From Shewanella psychrotolerans (GTDB lineage: Bacteria; Pseudomonadota; Gammaproteobacteria; Enterobacterales; Shewanellaceae): a stretch of 64,000 bases of DNA. Shown piece after piece: positions 35,158-46,556 of the stretch. Position numbers and translations under genes: made by a program. A model generated the notes under the pieces. That model saw only the letters and a program-made list of their open reading frames with translations. It was not told the DNA's origin and ran no database searches. Every line of letters begins with the position of its first letter. The stretch's first letter is position 1. Where the stretch lies: assembly GCF_019457595.1 (NCBI RefSeq), contig NZ_CP080419.1, positions 186,001 to 250,000 of the forward strand, in the 5' to 3' direction.

Positions 35158-35358
35158 GCAAAGACGCAAGCGGGAGAGATTGCCGCTTCCGAGTACAGTG
35201 GACTGCTTTTTTGCGTGTTCTTTGGCTGGCTCTAGTTTGATGAATGGCTCGATGCTTTAAGCTGGTTCGGGGCGGCATTAATTGTGCTACCGTCGTTACT
35301 GCTACCTAAAGTGACATTAGCTATAGCAAAACGTAGGCTTGCGTTGCAGCAGTTATAA
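35158..35358 (+). pseudogene. C-terminal remnant of an EamA/DMT-family transporter
   Basis: Read in the frame of position 35158, this gives GEIAASEYSGLLF, a stop codon at 35233-35235, then FDEWLDALSWFGAALIVLP, a basic tail and a final stop at 35356-35358. It resembles the last two membrane helices and tail of an EamA drug/metabolite transporter. The N-terminal three quarters are missing, the frame carries an internal TAG, and the MITE-like element lies immediately upstream. I infer a decayed gene; the match is from recall of the family pattern. Confidence 0.55.
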
Positions 35359-35378
35359 AGCAAATAAGCCAAGCACCA

Positions 35379-36586
<1,208 letters not shown>

Positions 36587-36606
36587 TCAGCGAGGCTTAA
36601 AGATCA

Positions 36607-36951
36607 CTAAAATGCATCGGTGATCCAATTAATTTCACTAGCATCTATTGCAACGACATCGAAGCGACATTGAGCATCAATATTGTGTCGTTGCATATAA
36701 TGGCTCGCCGCTCGGCGTAACCTATCAATCTTGCCTTTGCTAATCGCCTGTATTGCGCCGCCAAATTGTTTAGATTGGCGATACTTAACTTCAATAAAAA
36801 TCCATTTTTGACCTTGCATCATTATGAGGTCAATTTCACCAAATGGATAGCGCACATTACGCTCGACAAGCTTAAGCCCCTGTTGTTCCAAATAGGCAAG
36901 TGCATTGTCTTCAGCTTGCTGCCCTAGGCTGAGGTGCTTTGGCTGCGTCAT
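36607..36951 (-). CDS. yraN: UPF0102 protein YraN (endonuclease-like)
   Basis: This 114-residue protein has the restriction-endonuclease-like core GEIDLIMM followed by WIFIEVKYR, giving the spaced D-E-K metal-site pattern of the UPF0102 family. [17 protein letters not shown] is its conserved N-terminal helix. The biological role is unproven. It overlaps lpoA by 4 bp and lies between lpoA and diaA as in E. coli. Confidence 0.92.
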   Translation of the reverse strand: MTQPKHLSLGQQAEDNALAYLEQQGLKLVERNVRYPFGEIDLIMMQGQKWIFIEVKYRQSKQFGGAIQAISKGKIDRLRRAASHYMQRHNIDAQCRFDVVAIDASEINWITDAF

Positions 36952-38798
36952 ATTGGTCGCAGGTTCCCACGTTGATAGCGACCCCAGCTTAGCTGACGGT
37001 TAATAGTACCATTGGGCGAGGCAGAAAGCAGTCCGCTACGTCCTGAATATTGATAGCCTGGAAGCGCACGCATCTGGGCAAGTTTACTCACCAGTTCAAG
37101 TGCATCGTACCCCATGATATAGAGACGTTTCTGACTATTGCTCCAAGTGGGCCAAAGCTGCTCAACTTCAGCGGTTTCGCTATTGTTCTGAAGTAACCAA
37201 GGGATATCACTAATGGTTAAATTATTGAGCTCTTGGGCAGAGGCTCTTGAGTTACTTTCTATACGGCTGCGACTGGTGGTGTACAGCGGCACGGGTTCGG
37301 CAAATACACTGAAATTCACATCGATAAATGGCTTAAGCAGCGGTAAATCTTGGTTATTGGCTATCATGTAAATTGCATCGATATCACGGCGAGATCTAAA
37401 ATCGGCTTCAATTTTGCTGCCTAATAGTGCTTTGATGCGCGCAATTCGCTCTTTACTGTCCAAAACGCCGAGAGACTTCTGCACCGTTACTTTCATTTCG
37501 TCACCACTGTTATAAAAATGCACTTCAGCGGTTTGTTGAGTAAGAGATTGCCATTTTTGGTTAAATGACTCTGCCATTCGTTGACCAATACTATCATTAC
37601 TGGCCAGCAACAGTGGTGTCGTGATTCCATCGTTAAACAGCTTTTGCGCGGCATCGATGGCTTCATCTATAGGAGAAAGTGCAAAGAAAAACTGATCCTG
37701 ATTTGGCGTTATGTTGTCGGCATTATTGAGGAACAGCTGAGGAATGACCTGTTTTTTATCGTCGGATGTTGCTGAAAAATGGCTCTGTTGTGCTTGTAAC
37801 AGCGTTTCGACTTCAGACTGCAGCAGCGGGCCGATAATAAACTCCGCACCAGCATCAATGGCTTGTTGATAGGCTAGGTCTGCACCAATGGCCGAATCGT
37901 AAAAGTTCACTGAGACAGAGTCGTCTGGATTAGCGAAGTAACTCGAGATAATCCCTTGTTTCACCGTGTTAGCGATAGCGGCTCTTGGGCCTGTGAGTGG
38001 CAGCAGTACCGCTATGTTCTTTGGCTTATAGGGCTTAGCATTAATCGCTCTTTCGAGATCGGTCGGTAATTTTATCGCACCAGGATGGCGAGGGTTATCA
38101 TGCTGCCAATTTCCTAAATGTTGCACTAGGATCTGAGGGTCTATGGCATAATGCTTCGCGATATACGCCAGCTGCAACCAGCCTGAAAAAATCGGATTGC
38201 TAGTATCTTGACTAAACGAGAGTAAAGTTTGTTCGTGTAGCGGTTGTAGTATACGCCAGATCTGATCGCTTACTTCGTTAGCTTCTGCCGTCGGAAGATG
38301 CTTACTGAGTAGACTGAGCTGCCTTGCTTGTTCAATAGGTTGCTTGGTGAGTTGGTATAATCGCGCTTTTAACTGGTAGTACGAGACCATTTGCCAATCG
38401 GCTAAACGCCATTGGCTAGGATAATTCAGTTGAGCTAAGGCATCATCATAGGTTGAGGTTAACTCTAACACCCGAGCTGTTAAGTATTTATGTTCTGCAA
38501 CTAGTTCTGGTTTTTGAGTCAAGTTGCTTTTTATCGATGCGAGTGTCTTGGTCGAATTAGATGTATCGCCTTGATTTATAAAGGCATGGGCGGCAAGAAG
38601 CATCAATCTGTCACGCTGTTCGCTCGACTTTGCCTGCGCGGCATCGGCTAGATATTGTGAGCCACTTAACGGGGCAGTCACCAAAGACACTTGGCTATCG
38701 GCCTCTTTTACGGGCGCTGTTTGCGTGGCACAACCGAATAAAACAGTTGATAAAATCGCGATTGAGATAAATTTAGTTGTATTCAGGCTTTTTAACAC
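36948..38798 (-). CDS. lpoA: Penicillin-binding protein activator LpoA
   Basis: This 616-residue outer-membrane lipoprotein spans the periplasm to stimulate PBP1A. The signal peptide ends in lipobox LFGC (C23). The N-terminal half is TPR-like alpha-helical, and the C-terminal half is a periplasmic-binding-protein fold beginning near [19 protein letters not shown]. Its partner mrcA is also in this window (20098-22629). It is divergent from rsmI with about 90 bp between. Confidence 0.94.
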   Translation of the reverse strand: MLKSLNTTKFISIAILSTVLFGCATQTAPVKEADSQVSLVTAPLSGSQYLADAAQAKSSEQRDRLMLLAAHAFINQGDTSNSTKTLASIKSNLTQKPELVAEHKYLTARVLELTSTYDDALAQLNYPSQWRLADWQMVSYYQLKARLYQLTKQPIEQARQLSLLSKHLPTAEANEVSDQIWRILQPLHEQTLLSFSQDTSNPIFSGWLQLAYIAKHYAIDPQILVQHLGNWQHDNPRHPGAIKLPTDLERAINAKPYKPKNIAVLLPLTGPRAAIANTVKQGIISSYFANPDDSVSVNFYDSAIGADLAYQQAIDAGAEFIIGPLLQSEVETLLQAQQSHFSATSDDKKQVIPQLFLNNADNITPNQDQFFFALSPIDEAIDAAQKLFNDGITTPLLLASNDSIGQRMAESFNQKWQSLTQQTAEVHFYNSGDEMKVTVQKSLGVLDSKERIARIKALLGSKIEADFRSRRDIDAIYMIANNQDLPLLKPFIDVNFSVFAEPVPLYTTSRSRIESNSRASAQELNNLTISDIPWLLQNNSETAEVEQLWPTWSNSQKRLYIMGYDALELVSKLAQMRALPGYQYSGRSGLLSASPNGTINRQLSWGRYQRGNLRPI

Positions 38799-38886
38799 AG
38801 GACTTCACTCTGGTAAGATGCTGTCTGTAGTTTAACCTTCTCTTCCGCTTGACGAAAGTCTTGTGACAATCATTACAGAGGTAGAT

Positions 38887-39729
38887 ATGGACCTGTCGGT
38901 CGCACTTTACATTGTTCCAACTCCAATCGGTAACCTTGGAGACATCAGCAGCCGCGCTATCGAGGTGTTGAATCAGGTATCACTTATCGCCTGTGAAGAT
39001 ACTCGCCATAGTGGCAAACTTCTTAGCCATTTTGGTATCGAAACCCGTAAAACTGCGCTGCATGATCACAATGAAAGAGATCGCGCCCAATGGATCATTC
39101 AGAAATTGTCTAATGGAGAGGCGGTAGCATTGATCTCCGATGCGGGGACACCGTTAATATCTGATCCAGGTTATCACTTAGTTTCTCAAGTGCGTGAGGC
39201 GGGTTATAACGTGATCCCGCTGCCGGGTCCTTGTGCGGCCATTACCGCCCTGAGTGCATCGGGTTTGCCGTCAGATCGTTTTTCGTTTGAAGGTTTTTTA
39301 CCTGCTAAAGAGAAAGGGCGTTTGGATAAATTAACCGAACTCGCCGAAGACCCTCGCACACTGATTTTTTATGAATCGCCTCATCGCATAGTACATAGCC
39401 TTGAATCTATCGTGACCGCATTAGGCGCGGATCGTCATGTTGTCATGGCGAGAGAGGTGACTAAGACATTCGAAACCTTCCTGTCAGGACCTGTTGCTGA
39501 AATATTAGAAACCGTCAAACAAGATCCTAATCAGCAGAAAGGTGAAATTGTGCTCATGTGTCACGGACATCGTGTGGACGAAGATCAAGGCATACCAACG
39601 GTCGCGGTAAATACCCTCAAGCTGCTCAGTGAGGAGTTACCGCTGAAAAAAGCGGCCGCCATCGCCGCACAAATACATGGTTTGAAGAAAAATGCTTTAT
39701 ATAAGTTTGGCTTAGAGCTGGGTCTGTAA
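38887..39729 (+). CDS. rsmI: 16S rRNA 2'-O-ribose C1402 methyltransferase RsmI
   Basis: This 280-residue tetrapyrrole-methylase-fold enzyme methylates the ribose of C1402 in the decoding centre. Family motifs are [14 protein letters not shown] near the N-terminus, [26 protein letters not shown] and [10 protein letters not shown] chose ATG 38887 because GAGG is 5 bp upstream and the family starts close to IVPTPIGN; an ATG at 38863 adds eight residues. rnpB follows. Confidence 0.94.
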   Translation: MDLSVALYIVPTPIGNLGDISSRAIEVLNQVSLIACEDTRHSGKLLSHFGIETRKTALHDHNERDRAQWIIQKLSNGEAVALISDAGTPLISDPGYHLVSQVREAGYNVIPLPGPCAAITALSASGLPSDRFSFEGFLPAKEKGRLDKLTELAEDPRTLIFYESPHRIVHSLESIVTALGADRHVVMAREVTKTFETFLSGPVAEILETVKQDPNQQKGEIVLMCHGHRVDEDQGIPTVAVNTLKLLSEELPLKKAAAIAAQIHGLKKNALYKFGLELGL

Positions 39730-39802
39730 CCCTATTTTGTTGCGAAAGCCATTGTGACCACAGTGCTTCCAATATTAGGTGGTACGCTTGGCCTCATTAG
39801 GC

Positions 39803-39808
39803 TATAAT
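39803..39808 (+). promoter_or_regulatory. -10 box of the rnpB promoter
   Basis: A perfect TATAAT lies 7 bp before the predicted RNase P RNA 5' end, with a G+C-rich discriminator CCGCGCC. No good -35 hexamer is visible at the correct spacing. Confidence 0.65.
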
Positions 39809-39815
39809 CCGCGCC

Positions 39816-40160
<345 letters not shown>

Positions 40161-40170
40161 CTTTAATTAG

Positions 40171-40199
40171 AAGGCCTCACAGCGATGTGAGGCCTTTTA
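40171..40199 (+). terminator. Terminator of rnpB
   Basis: AAGGCCTCAC and GTGAGGCCTT form a 10-bp stem around AGCGAT, followed by a short T run. It lies 11 bp beyond the RNase P RNA. Confidence 0.88.
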
Positions 40200-40605
40200 T
40201 GTTTATGCTATCTCGGTATCGTAAAATAGCGATACTTAGTGTTGTTCAGCTCCTGCTTCTCCTTTTCCTTCTCCTCGTGCTCATTACCCATTACTCATTC
40301 GGCGTTAATGGTAGCAATGGACCTTGTTGGTAAAACATTGAAGGGTTGAGACCAAATGGCGTAGAGGGTCGGATTCGTCTAGAGGTTATAAGCAGCAGAC
40401 TATTGCTGCGCAATAGAATAAAGCTGTATATGCTTTATCGTGACGTTTAAATGATCTTTTTTGTGTTAACATCCATAGTTTAACTATCACTAAATAGATA
40501 CATTATAAAATACAGATAAAGGTCACTGCTCATTTTGCGATGGATGCAAAGCCTGCAAGGGGTTAAAAAGGGGTTCAACGATGCAAATGGTCTTATGCCG
40601 TTTCT
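40200..40605. other. Intergenic region, rnpB to diguanylate cyclase
   Basis: About 400 bp with no supported gene. It holds short hairpins (GTATCG-8-CGATAC at 40216-40235; ATAAAGC/GCTTTAT near 40421-40440) and a C/T-rich low-complexity stretch (CTCCTTTTCCTTCTCCTC) near 40258. The cyclase promoter must lie here but no box is convincing. Confidence 0.5.
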
Positions 40606-42123
40606 ATGCAAATATTAGATAATCGTACTTTACTCGTCGTCATTGCGCTTATTTCAATCGGCTCCGCCGTGGCGTTAATTTCGTTGTGGCGAGCACAAAA
40701 CAAGCGTAATGGATCTGGCTTTTGGGCATCGGGCATGTCTTGTATTGCGTTGGCTAGTGTGCTGCTTTTTGGCCGTGGCTCTCTGCCAGAATTTCTCTCC
40801 TTGGTTATCGCTAACACTTTTTATGTTGTTGGTTTCTTACTTATTTATCGTGGCATACGTATTTTTACTGGTCGTGAACCCTTAGGGCTATTTGATATTA
40901 GTTTTCCGCTGCTGATGTCGCTGTTGTTTTGTTATTTCTACTATATCGATAATAACCTTAATATTAGAATCGCTGTGCTCAGCGCAGCCTTTTTCATTAT
41001 ATGTACCATGGTTGTGAAAACGTTACTGGCGGAAAAGGACGCTCCATGGCGCACCGCAGGGTATGCGGTTGCGTTTATGTTTGGTCTATTTGGTTTATCC
41101 CATGGCAGCCGCGGCATTATTGCACTCTTTTCTGCTTCATATACTGGATTTCTAGATCCGAGCGTGACTTCAAGCATCGTTTTATTAAGCAGCGTGTTTA
41201 TTATTGGTGGAATTGCTATTTCGCTGGTCTTATTAAGTTATTCGGTATTAGAGGCGAGATTACGCATAGTCTCTTTAGCAATTGAGCAGTCGGCATCATC
41301 CATTGTTATTACTGATAAAGTTGGTGCGATTAAATATGTAAACCCAGCCTTTATCGATAAAACGGGTTATAGCTCAGAAGAACTGATGGGACAAAATCCT
41401 CGTGTGTTACAATCAGGTGAAATGGACGCTAGTGAATATTCAAGATTATGGCAGACGATCTCCTCTGGAGATACGTGGCGTGGCGAATTTCATAATCGTA
41501 AGAAAAATGGTGAGTTTTTTTGGGAGATAGCCTCTATTGCGCCAGTGAAGCAGCGTAATGGTCACATTAGTCATTTTGTGGCTGTTAAAGAAGATATCTC
41601 AGCGCTAAAAGAGGCCAAAGAGCGGATCCACCACTTAGCTAATCACGATGGATTAACAGGGCTACCCTCCAGGACTTTTTTTATGCAAAGCCTGAGCAAT
41701 GTCTTGCGATCTGAGCATGCTAAAAACTGTGCTGTGCTGTTTGTTGATTTAGATGGTTTTAAGGCGATCAATGATTCGTTTGGGCATGATGCCGGTGACC
41801 AGTTGTTAATCGAAGCGACTCGGCGTCTGAGTTGCAGCGTTCGCGATATTGATATTGTTGGGCGTATTGGCGGTGATGAGTTTTTAATTTTATGCACAGA
41901 AGTCGAGAGCCAAGCTGCGGTGAAGTTAGTTGCTGAGCATATTGTTAATCTATTGGCTCAGCCTTTTATTTATGATGATGCGGAGGTCACTATCTCCGCC
42001 AGTATTGGGATCGCCTTTTATCCTCAAGATAGTGATGATGCAGAGACCTTGGTTAAAATGGCCGATAAGGCGATGTATCAGGTTAAAAGGCAAGGTAAAA
42101 ATAATTACGCTTTTGCCAACTAA
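40606..42123 (+). CDS. Membrane PAS-GGDEF diguanylate cyclase
   Basis: This 505-residue protein has six or seven hydrophobic segments in about residues 7-213, a PAS/PAC sensor (about 222-335, with NPAFIDKTGYSSEELMGQNP), then a GGDEF domain (about 345-505). DGLTGLPSR, the intact GGDEF (422-426) and an I-site RDID (413-416) five residues before it predict an active, product-inhibited cyclic-di-GMP synthase. No EAL domain is present. The ATG at 40606 has no strong ribosome site. It is monocistronic and converges with the sensor-kinase gene. Confidence 0.9.
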   Translation: MQILDNRTLLVVIALISIGSAVALISLWRAQNKRNGSGFWASGMSCIALASVLLFGRGSLPEFLSLVIANTFYVVGFLLIYRGIRIFTGREPLGLFDISFPLLMSLLFCYFYYIDNNLNIRIAVLSAAFFIICTMVVKTLLAEKDAPWRTAGYAVAFMFGLFGLSHGSRGIIALFSASYTGFLDPSVTSSIVLLSSVFIIGGIAISLVLLSYSVLEARLRIVSLAIEQSASSIVITDKVGAIKYVNPAFIDKTGYSSEELMGQNPRVLQSGEMDASEYSRLWQTISSGDTWRGEFHNRKKNGEFFWEIASIAPVKQRNGHISHFVAVKEDISALKEAKERIHHLANHDGLTGLPSRTFFMQSLSNVLRSEHAKNCAVLFVDLDGFKAINDSFGHDAGDQLLIEATRRLSCSVRDIDIVGRIGGDEFLILCTEVESQAAVKLVAEHIVNLLAQPFIYDDAEVTISASIGIAFYPQDSDDAETLVKMADKAMYQVKRQGKNNYAFAN

Positions 42124-42182
42124 CCTTAGTCGTTGTCAGAAATACTGTGTGATCTTGGCTGGCACCTTCAGTCTTTTTGGCT

Positions 42183-43562
42183 CTAGGCGGGTAAGCTGAT
42201 GGTAACCGTGAGTCCTGCTTGGGGGCATGAGGTTAAGTTCAGTTTACCGCGATGCAGCTCCACAATATGATGACAAATCGATAATCCTAAGCCTGCACCT
42301 GTACCTTCGTTTTCGTTCACTCGGTAGAAGCGCTCAATGGCATTGTCCATCTGGGCTTTGGTCATGCCTTTGCCACTATCAGTAATATTGATCTCTACAC
42401 TATTTTGCTTTGCTATTGCGCTGATAGAGATGAGAGATTCTTTAGGGCTGTATTTACAGGCATTTTCAATAATATTTCTTAGTACGAGCTCGAGATAGAA
42501 ATGATTGCCTTGTAGGCTCAGCTTTGGCGGAATATTAATATCCCATTCGAAATCGGCAATTCCTGGCATTAACTGATTCAGCGCAGCTTCAACCATTGAT
42601 TGAACATTACAGCGTTCCAAATCTAACTCCTCTATGGAGTCGACTCTGGCCAGTAATAGCAGTTGTTCTACCGTATGGCTTAAACGTGCTACACCCGTAT
42701 CGATAGCATTGAGATGCAAGTTTGCCTGATTTGAACTTGGGATCAGTTCTTTCAAGCCATCTTGGTGCAATTTAATCACTGACAGTGGCGTTTTCAACTC
42801 ATGGGCTGCATCGGCACTAAAGCGTCGCTCTCTTACAATGGCGCTTGCGCAGCGATTGATATAGAGGTTTAGCGCGGTTTGTACTGGTTTAAGCTCGCTC
42901 GGTAATTGCATCGCAATGGTTGTGAGGTCATGGGCTTTACGTTGACTCAGCGATCGTTCAAGGGCTTTGAGTGGTTTAAATAGCCAATACGAGAGCAACA
43001 AGATGGCCATTAAGATTAGTGGCACAACCAACAGGGGCGCCTCAAAGGCATTCCCCATAATTTGCGACACTAGTTCACCGCGAACTTCATCCTGTTGTGC
43101 CGTGATGAGCCAGATATTATTGGCTACCGAAAAATAGCTAAAGACATGCCATAATTGCCCGTCACGCTCGAGCAGATGGTATCCCTGTTTAAAGTCAGTT
43201 AATGGGGTTTTCGGAATGTTGTCAGATCGCATTAACGCTTGGTGATCGACGGACCACACTTGGAAAGCCAGCTTGTGTTCATAGGCCAGTTTTAGTGCAT
43301 CTGATTTTTCTGCAAATGATTCAATGTTACTGTCTTCAATATGTAATACGAGAGCTTTTTCGGTTAACGACTTCGTTTTACTGGCGGTGATCTCATAGTG
43401 GTAAAATAGCTCCAGTGTCTTGGCTGTTTGCAACAGTTGAGCATCAAATAGCTCCTCTATCTGGGCTGAGGAATCAGAGGTGCTCATCCAGCTCGATAGC
43501 CCGACAGATAAGCCAATACCGCATAGCATCAGCAGGGTGAGCATGAGACGCAGTGAGTACAT
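42183..43562 (-). CDS. QseC/PmrB-like sensor histidine kinase
   Basis: This 459-residue inner-membrane kinase has TM1 at about 6-24, a periplasmic sensor of about 145 residues, TM2 at about 175-194, and a HisKA domain with phosphoacceptor H254 in DAAHELKTPLSVI. The HATPase domain follows, with N-box NIIENACKYSP, DSGKGMT and GTGAGLGLSICHHIV. It is last in the thioredoxin-DUF4266-DUF3570-apbE-regulator run; its first base overlaps the stop of the regulator gene. The signal sensed is unknown; context suggests the redox or metal state of the envelope. Confidence 0.9.
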   Translation of the reverse strand: MYSLRLMLTLLMLCGIGLSVGLSSWMSTSDSSAQIEELFDAQLLQTAKTLELFYHYEITASKTKSLTEKALVLHIEDSNIESFAEKSDALKLAYEHKLAFQVWSVDHQALMRSDNIPKTPLTDFKQGYHLLERDGQLWHVFSYFSVANNIWLITAQQDEVRGELVSQIMGNAFEAPLLVVPLILMAILLLSYWLFKPLKALERSLSQRKAHDLTTIAMQLPSELKPVQTALNLYINRCASAIVRERRFSADAAHELKTPLSVIKLHQDGLKELIPSSNQANLHLNAIDTGVARLSHTVEQLLLLARVDSIEELDLERCNVQSMVEAALNQLMPGIADFEWDINIPPKLSLQGNHFYLELVLRNIIENACKYSPKESLISISAIAKQNSVEINITDSGKGMTKAQMDNAIERFYRVNENEGTGAGLGLSICHHIVELHRGKLNLTSCPQAGLTVTISLPA

Positions 43563-44221
43563 TATTCTATTTCCATTAATGTGTAACCAATGCCGCGTAC
43601 GGTTTTAATCAGCTCATTGGCGGTTTTTTTGCGTAGGTGGTGGATATGCACCTCGATAGAGTTACTGCCGACCTCTTCCCATCCATAGGTTAATTGTTCG
43701 AGTTGTTGTCTGGTTAATACACGACCACTGGATTGGGCTAGCTCGTGCAGTAGCTGGTATTCACGGCGAGATAGTACAATTGAGTGACCACGAAATAATA
43801 CCTCTCGGGTGGAGAGGTTGATATCTAATGCACCTACATTGAGCACATTGTTATCACGCCCATGTTGGCGACGCACAATGGCGCGAATGCGCGCGGCTAG
43901 TTCTCTTATATCGAAAGGCTTACTGAGGTAATCATCAGCGCCAATGTCGAGGCAATCTAGTTTGGTATCGAAGTCTGTGTTGGCCGTCAGGACGATAGTG
44001 GGGATAGATAGGCCTTGCTGCCGCCACTGTTTAAGGAGATCAATACCATTGCCATCGGGGAGTCCGAGGTCGAGCACTATGGCACTAAAGGTTTCATTGT
44101 GGACTGCATTTGCGGCTTGCTGATAGGTACTGAGGTGATCGACTTGCATCCCCAATTTATCTAAGCTTAGGCAGATCCCTTGGGCGAGTAAGTCATTATC
44201 TTCGACGAGCAGTATGCGCAT
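43562..44221 (-). CDS. QseB/PmrA-like response regulator (OmpR family)
   Basis: This 219-residue regulator has a receiver domain with phosphoacceptor D51 in VLDLGLPDGNG, conserved Thr/Lys in LTAN and DDYLSKPF, and a winged-helix effector with SRREYQLLHELAQSSGRVLT and SIEVHIHHLRKKT. The last segment is typical of the QseB/PmrA subgroup, which binds direct repeats of the form YTTAAK-N5-YTTAAK. Such a repeat lies upstream of the thioredoxin gene at 47289-47305, so autoregulation of the whole run is likely. It is 39 bp after the apbE gene. Confidence 0.92.
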   Translation of the reverse strand: MRILLVEDNDLLAQGICLSLDKLGMQVDHLSTYQQAANAVHNETFSAIVLDLGLPDGNGIDLLKQWRQQGLSIPTIVLTANTDFDTKLDCLDIGADDYLSKPFDIRELAARIRAIVRRQHGRDNNVLNVGALDINLSTREVLFRGHSIVLSRREYQLLHELAQSSGRVLTRQQLEQLTYGWEEVGSNSIEVHIHHLRKKTANELIKTVRGIGYTLMEIE

Positions 44222-44260
44222 ATGTGTCCTACATAATCTGGAGCCAGTGATGAATTGGGT

Positions 44261-45211
44261 TTATCGATATACTTTAAAATAAACACCTTGGGCGTTTAAA
44301 AAGGATTCGGCATTACTGCCTTCGAGCATCGCCATGGTCGATAACATCCCCGCCATCACGCAGTTTTGCGCCAACACAGTGACAGATCGAGGCGCGTGCT
44401 CAACGGGAAAACCTGTATTAGGGTCAATGATATGGCCATAGCGCTTGCCATCTCGTTCGATAAAGCGACGCGTATCACCGCTGGTGGCCAGTGCGCCTTG
44501 ACGGATCTGCAATACCGCCGATGCCTTATCGAGATCATCGGGGTTTTCTATGCCCACTTGCCACGGCGGGTTTTGATTATCTCGGGCCACAGGGCAGGCT
44601 ATATCCCCGCCAAAATTAACCAGTACAGAGACAGTCGGCCAACGGTTAGCGATTAAGTTGGCGGCACTGTCCACCGCATACTCTTTGGCTATGCCGCCTA
44701 AATCCAAATTCATCTTGGTGGGCATCACCATAGTCGATGTTGAAAATGTTACTGCGGAAAAATCGACTAATGCCTTCGCTGCTTGGATAGCACCATTATC
44801 GGGTAGTTTTGCTTGGTTACCGTCTTCAAACCGCCACAATTGCATTAATGGGCCAGCCGTGATGTCAAATCTGCCGTCGCTTAGCTCGAAACACTGCTGG
44901 GCAAACGTCAGCAGGCGATAGGTCTCCTCGTCAATTGCGACGGGATTTGTATCGCTATTATTGATCTGCCAAAGCGGGTTATGAGTGATAAAGCGGCTAT
45001 ATTTGGCTTCTATTCGCCGAGCTTCTTTAACAGCAACAGCGAGTATTTCACTCGCGATTACTTTATCGAAGCTGGCGATTAACAGTTCACAAGGGCTCGC
45101 CATGGCGCGAAATTGTCCAACAAAGCCCCAAGGCCGAGGCTGCAGTTGTGCTTCCTGGGGCAATGAAACGGGGCGTGTTGTATCAATCTCATCTGCAGCC
45201 TTGTAACCCAT
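44261..45211 (-). CDS. ApbE-family FAD:protein FMN transferase
   Basis: This 316-residue protein belongs to the ApbE family, which covalently attaches FMN to Thr/Ser in D-x-x-S/T-G-A-S/T motifs using FAD. Signatures are the early RAMASPCELL, SDGRFDITAGPL (111-122), DLGGIAKEYAVD (170-181), NFGGDIACP (199-207), SGDTRRF and HIIDPNTGFPV (260-270). There is no signal peptide or lipobox, and in-frame stops lie upstream, so it is probably cytoplasmic, unlike the classical periplasmic ApbE. It follows the DUF3570 gene by 40 bp; that protein carries DSLTGAS and is the obvious candidate substrate. Confidence 0.9.
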   Translation of the reverse strand: MGYKAADEIDTTRPVSLPQEAQLQPRPWGFVGQFRAMASPCELLIASFDKVIASEILAVAVKEARRIEAKYSRFITHNPLWQINNSDTNPVAIDEETYRLLTFAQQCFELSDGRFDITAGPLMQLWRFEDGNQAKLPDNGAIQAAKALVDFSAVTFSTSTMVMPTKMNLDLGGIAKEYAVDSAANLIANRWPTVSVLVNFGGDIACPVARDNQNPPWQVGIENPDDLDKASAVLQIRQGALATSGDTRRFIERDGKRYGHIIDPNTGFPVEHAPRSVTVLAQNCVMAGMLSTMAMLEGSNAESFLNAQGVYFKVYR

Positions 45212-45251
45212 GGCTATCCTTGTTTATAGGCATTACCTGCCGTTAACTGGC

Positions 45252-46556
45252 TTAAAAAGAGTAGCTAAATTGCGCGACTATGGCTTTAACTTGTGGGAAT
45301 AAGTCATAGTTTTGTAATTGACCAAACAATTGAGTGCCATTATTTTCTGGATTTTGCTGATAGTACTCTAATCGATAGCTCATTTCATGGCCGCCAGCCA
45401 ATCTTTGGCCGAATTTTATCCCAAGGGTATAAGCGTTCATATCACCGATGCGATAGTCCGCACTGGCGTACTCAGGTAATGGCTCTCCAGCGACTAAGAA
45501 TGGTCTGTAAAAGTCGGCTCCTTGCTGTTGGTAATAACGCAGGTGAACTTGACCATAAAAGTTACCGCTAAAGTAATATCGGTAATGGGTTTCTAAGGTG
45601 TGCGATTGTATGTCCCAATCATCGGTACTATAGCGATATGAGAGATCGACAACCCCTGAATCTAGTGCCCCTTTCGTCATCATGTAAAAGCTGTGCTTAA
45701 GGCGGGTATCTGGTCGACTCTCATACAGATAATTTTGGCTGGTACCTGTATCATCAACTTGGCTTAAAATTTTATAGGGATCATTCATATACCCCGAGAC
45801 GCTCGATAACCCATAGTTGGCTTGAAATAACCATCGACGGCTTAATACTTGGGTCACGCTGAGCATGATATCGGCAGTGGATTTGTCGTCAGAGCCATCT
45901 AAACGTGTTTGATCGAACGCGGCCTTAAATTGGGCTTCCGTATCATAGTCTTTTCTTAGCGCCATCGCGGAAAATGCAACCGGGCGTCCGCCGACAGGGT
46001 CGACAACATCATAGGTATAGGAGCCAGATAGAGACAAGGTGGTATTGTCTTTATTGAAGCTACGCTCAACGCCACCATTGAGTCCCATCGACATATAGTC
46101 AAACTCTTTAGACCCATAAAGCCCGCCGTTGACTTTCCACTGTGGAGTTAAGGTCTCGCTCCAGTTAGCGCTTGCCTGTACGCGAGTGTCGTGGAAGGTA
46201 TCATCGAGCGGAGTGTCACCTGCAGCAATAGTATATTCGCCATTACCAGAGGGACGGGTAAAGGTTTGGCTACTATTTTGTGCTACGGCGCCGGATGCCG
46301 ATGCGCCCGTTAAGCTATCAACCACCAGTTTCATATCCAGCAGTGAGGTATCACCGAAGGATTTTTGTACATTACCTATGGCTTCAATAGCCTGAACTCT
46401 GTCTTGTTCGCCGTAATACATCAGCGCAGCATCGATTTTCCAGTCATCAAGGGTTGAATCTGGGGTTACTGCTTGGGCCTGTTGGCCGACTAAGGAGCAG
46501 CTAGCCATGGCTAAGGCACTGGCTATATTGCGGTGTTTGTTTAATTGCATCCGCAA
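45252..46556 (-). CDS. DUF3570 outer-membrane-type protein with flavinylation-like motif
   Basis: This 434-residue exported protein has a signal peptide ending near AQA (about residue 29). The body alternates polar and hydrophobic residues in repeated aromatic-rich strands and ends in FSYSF, as expected for an outer-membrane beta-barrel. It matches DUF3570 by recall. At residues 80-86 it has DSLTGAS (bases 46299-46319), which fits the ApbE target consensus, with Ser86 the predicted FMN site. It starts inside the DUF4266 gene (16-bp overlap) and is followed by apbE. A role in electron transfer across the outer membrane is inference. Confidence 0.8.
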   Translation of the reverse strand: MRMQLNKHRNIASALAMASCSLVGQQAQAVTPDSTLDDWKIDAALMYYGEQDRVQAIEAIGNVQKSFGDTSLLDMKLVVDSLTGASASGAVAQNSSQTFTRPSGNGEYTIAAGDTPLDDTFHDTRVQASANWSETLTPQWKVNGGLYGSKEFDYMSMGLNGGVERSFNKDNTTLSLSGSYTYDVVDPVGGRPVAFSAMALRKDYDTEAQFKAAFDQTRLDGSDDKSTADIMLSVTQVLSRRWLFQANYGLSSVSGYMNDPYKILSQVDDTGTSQNYLYESRPDTRLKHSFYMMTKGALDSGVVDLSYRYSTDDWDIQSHTLETHYRYYFSGNFYGQVHLRYYQQQGADFYRPFLVAGEPLPEYASADYRIGDMNAYTLGIKFGQRLAGGHEMSYRLEYYQQNPENNGTQLFGQLQNYDLFPQVKAIVAQFSYSF

